DNA of 64,000 nucleotides from Actinacidiphila paucisporea (GTDB taxonomy: Bacteria > Actinomycetota > Actinomycetes > Streptomycetales > Streptomycetaceae): contig NZ_FRBI01000028.1 of assembly GCF_900142575.1 (NCBI RefSeq), positions 43,289 to 107,288 on the forward strand. The letters are read 5' to 3'. The position numbers and the translations under genes are program-made. Of the stretch, positions 61,930 to 64,000 are shown piece by piece. The notes beneath the pieces were generated by a model that made no database searches, was not told the DNA's origin, and saw nothing but the letters and a program-made list of their open reading frames with translations. How positions within the stretch are numbered: the first letter of the stretch is position 1; each line of letters starts with the position of its first letter.

Positions 61930-62066
61930 CGGCCGGTGATCCGTCCCGGTCGTCGGGCGGCTGCCGGACCCTCAGGCCGGGCGGGCCGGGTGGGGGGCCC
62001 TGGCGGCCCCGGCCATCACAGCGGGGGCGGAAGGCCCCTGACCCCTTCAAGACAGGGCGGTATGGC

Positions 62067-63686
62067 GTGGACACGGCGGACAGTGCGGTAGCAGAGGTGG
62101 ATGCGGACGTTGTCGTGGTGGGTGCGGGCCCGGTCGGTCTGATGCTCGCTTGCGAGCTGCGGCTGGGCGGGGCGCGGGTGATCGTTCTGGAGAGCCTGGT
62201 CGCACCGACCACCGAGTCGCGTGCCTCGACGCTGCACGCGCGGACGTTGGAATTCTTCGATCAGCGCGGTCTACTGGACCAGCTCGGGTCGCCTCCGGTC
62301 CAGTCGTCCGGGCATTTCGGCGGTATCCCGCTGGACTTCAGCGGCCTGCCGACCCGCTTCCCCGGGCAGTACAAGGTGCTGCAGGCGCAGGTGGAAGAGG
62401 TGCTGGCGCGGCGCGCGACCGCTCTGGGAGCCGACATCCGGCGCGAGCACGAGGTGTGCGGCCTGGAGGCCGGCGCCGACACCGTGCGGGTGCGTGCGCG
62501 GACCCCGGCCGGGCTGGTCGGGGTGGTGGCGCGCTACGTGGTCGGCTGTGACGGTGAGGACAGCACTGTGCGGGTGCTGTCCGGCATCGACTTTCCCGGT
62601 GCGGCCGGTACGCACGAACTGCTGCGTGCCGACATCACCGGCATCGAGATCGCGGATCGCCGATTCGAGCGGTTGCCCGAAGGGCTGGCGATCGCCTCAC
62701 GGCTGCCGAACGGCGCGACGCGGGTGATGGTCTCGGTCTTCGGACGCCCGGTGGTGTCCCGTATGGGGGCGCCGGAGTTCGACGAGATCTGCTCGGTCTG
62801 GCAGCAGGTCACCGGCGACGACATCGCACACGGTACGCCGATCTGGCGTAACGCCTTCGACGACACCAGCCGGCTGGCGGGGCGCCTGCGCTCCGGCCGG
62901 ATCCTGCTGGCCGGCGATGCCGCGCACGTCCAGATGCCCTCCGGCGGCCAGGCCATCAACCTCGGCCTGCAGGACGCCGCGAACCTGGGTTGGAAACTGG
63001 CGGCGGTGGCGACCGGGGCCGCGCCCGAGGATCTGCTGGAGACCTACCACGAGGAGCGGCACGAGATCGCCCGCCGCGTGCTCGGCAACATCCGGGCGCA
63101 GGGCCTGCTGCTGCTCGGTGGTCCCGAGGTCGACGCCACACGCACCGTGCTGCGCGAACTCATCGCCTACCCGGAGGTCAACGACCGGCTGGCGGCGATG
63201 ATCGCCGGCATCGACGTCCGCTACGCCATCGGCGGCGGCGAGGCGTCCGGTACGGGCGCCGACCGGCAGCACTCGCCGGTCGGCGCGGCGGTCCCGCATG
63301 TCGAGCTGGCCGTCACCAGCACCACCGCTGCTGCTGGTGCGCCCGGGACGGACCCCGCGAGTACGGCGGCACTGCTGCGGTCGGGGCAGGGGGTACTCCT
63401 GGACCTGGCCGACTGTGCGGGCCGCCATGAATGGCTGTCCGGGCGCTTGGCGCCCTATGCGCGACGGGTGGATCTGGTGGCCGCCACCCTGCCGGCCGCT
63501 GACGGCGGCGGCGTATTCGCCGGGTGGGAAACGGTCCTGGTGCGCCCCGACGGATATGTGGCGTGGGTGGGCGATCGGTATTCCGACCCCGGCCCGGCGG
63601 TGGACTTCTGGTTCGGTTCCGCGTCGGGTGGCGGGGTCTCTGGTTCGGTGCCTGGTGTCGTTCCTGTTCGAGTCGGTTCTCTGTGA
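62067..63686 (+). CDS. FAD-dependent aromatic monooxygenase (PgaE/RdmE-like)
   Basis: A 539-aa class A flavoprotein hydroxylase. FAD-binding motif GxGxxG in VVVVGAGPVGLMLACELRL, the DG motif in VVGCDGEDSTVRVL and the GD motif in ILLAGDAAHVQMPSGGQAIN followed by LGLQDAANLGWKLAAV. A C-terminal thioredoxin-like domain follows (GVLLDLADCAGRHEWL to FAGWETVLVRPDGYVAWVGD), typical of hydroxylases that modify aromatic polyketides. GTG start behind AGGGCGG. The last 30 codons become T-rich, foreshadowing the next gene. Confidence 0.9.
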   Translation: MDTADSAVAEVDADVVVVGAGPVGLMLACELRLGGARVIVLESLVAPTTESRASTLHARTLEFFDQRGLLDQLGSPPVQSSGHFGGIPLDFSGLPTRFPGQYKVLQAQVEEVLARRATALGADIRREHEVCGLEAGADTVRVRARTPAGLVGVVARYVVGCDGEDSTVRVLSGIDFPGAAGTHELLRADITGIEIADRRFERLPEGLAIASRLPNGATRVMVSVFGRPVVSRMGAPEFDEICSVWQQVTGDDIAHGTPIWRNAFDDTSRLAGRLRSGRILLAGDAAHVQMPSGGQAINLGLQDAANLGWKLAAVATGAAPEDLLETYHEERHEIARRVLGNIRAQGLLLLGGPEVDATRTVLRELIAYPEVNDRLAAMIAGIDVRYAIGGGEASGTGADRQHSPVGAAVPHVELAVTSTTAAAGAPGTDPASTAALLRSGQGVLLDLADCAGRHEWLSGRLAPYARRVDLVAATLPAADGGGVFAGWETVLVRPDGYVAWVGDRYSDPGPAVDFWFGSASGGGVSGSVPGVVPVRVGSL

Positions 63687-63699
63687 GGGGAGTTGTGTG

Positions 63700-64000
63700 A
63701 TGGTGGGTGTTGGTGGGGTGCGGGTGTGTGATGTGTTTGTGTTGGGTTCGGGGTTGGCGGGGTCGACGGTGGCGACGGTGTTGGCGTCGCAGGGTGTGAG
63801 TGTGGTGTTGGTGGATGCGGGGTCGCATCCGCGGATGGCGATTGGGGAGTCGCAGACGCCGCAGTTGGCGGAGTGGTTGCATATTTTGGCGGAGCGGTAT
63901 GGGGTGCCGGAGTTGGCGTCGTTGGCGAAGGTGGGGGTGACGAATCGTGTGGTGGGGCCTTCGCATGGGGTGAAGGTGCATTTTGGTTTTCAGCGGCATG
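63700..64000 (+). CDS. Flavin-dependent oxidoreductase/halogenase-like protein, 5' part only
   Basis: The first 100 codons are in the window. The start ATG follows GAGGGGAG 7 nt upstream. A Rossmann FAD motif is near the N-terminus (CDVFVLGSGLAGSTVATVLA, then VVLVDAGSHPRMAIGESQTP), as in tryptophan-halogenase-like and related FAD enzymes of aromatic pathways. All 100 codons end in G or T, with no A- or C-ending codon: Leu is only TTG, Ala only GCG. This is unlike every other gene here. Reaction not assignable from this part. Confidence 0.8.
   Translation, partial: MVGVGGVRVCDVFVLGSGLAGSTVATVLASQGVSVVLVDAGSHPRMAIGESQTPQLAEWLHILAERYGVPELASLAKVGVTNRVVGPSHGVKVHFGFQRH

Noticed and set aside
63313..63999. 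228-codon minus-strand ORF, rich in His, Arg, Pro and Gln
   Set aside because: Produced by the G/T-biased codons of the opposite gene; no ribosome site and no domain.

Overview
The window is high-GC DNA from a Streptomyces-like actinomycete. Supporting signs are the near-universal G/C third codon positions, frequent GTG and TTG starts, typical Streptomyces families (WhiJ-like XRE plus DUF397, MurT/GatD, ECF41, CbtAB, DUF6629), GlnR-, Nur- and c-di-AMP-type regulatory sites, and the dispersed GGGGCGCGGGGAAC repeat. No rRNA, tRNA, CRISPR array, insertion sequence or phage gene was seen. Functions are assigned by reading motifs; no database search was run.

Layout: 1-3712 biotin genes (bioA partial and bioB on minus, bioF divergent). 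3881-5721 a WhiJ/AbaA-type triad (DUF397, XRE regulator, HATPase). 6085-7794 a secreted DUF1996 protein and an NlpC/P60 hydrolase behind a c-di-AMP (ydaO) riboswitch. 8350-9662 a ClpP paralogue divergent from an orphan Phd/YefM antitoxin across a shared palindrome. 9769-14485 a complete urease operon ureABCFGD with a GlnR-type box. 14696-24912 mixed housekeeping genes: LysR, a CTP-synthase-like amidotransferase, a tripeptidyl aminopeptidase, a PARG-like fragment, acyltransferase, CtaG-like protein, phosphofructokinase, MurT/GatD and a TetR. 25058-35804 acyl-CoA dehydrogenase, FUSC protein, stress and envelope genes, ECF41 sigma, hemerythrin and baeRF3. 36149-40697 a DUF4129/MoxR/DUF58 operon. 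40910-47485 a beta-mannosidase, LacI regulator and sugar ABC transporter sharing an operator-like motif. 47828-53753 nickel and cobalt/cobalamin functions: a NicT transporter behind a Nur-type box, then cbtB-cbtA-ferredoxin-like-cobF-cobK behind a cobalamin riboswitch. 53874-58386 an NhaA-thioredoxin fusion, a flotillin and an Asp23 protein.

From about 58485 the character changes. A NarL response regulator is followed upstream by a shortened, degenerate histidine-kinase ORF, then a sparse region, a MarR-like regulator, a small beta-rich protein, an aromatic-polyketide-type FAD monooxygenase, and the start of a second flavoenzyme cut by the window edge. This looks like the left border of a natural-product cluster. 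In the last gene every one of the 100 readable codons ends in G or T, completely unlike the rest of the window.

The genes connect physiologically. Urease needs nickel, and the NicT permease carries a Nur-type operator. CbtAB brings in cobalt for the corrin pathway represented by cobF and cobK, under B12 feedback. The LacI protein, mannosidase and transporter form a self-contained glycan-use locus.
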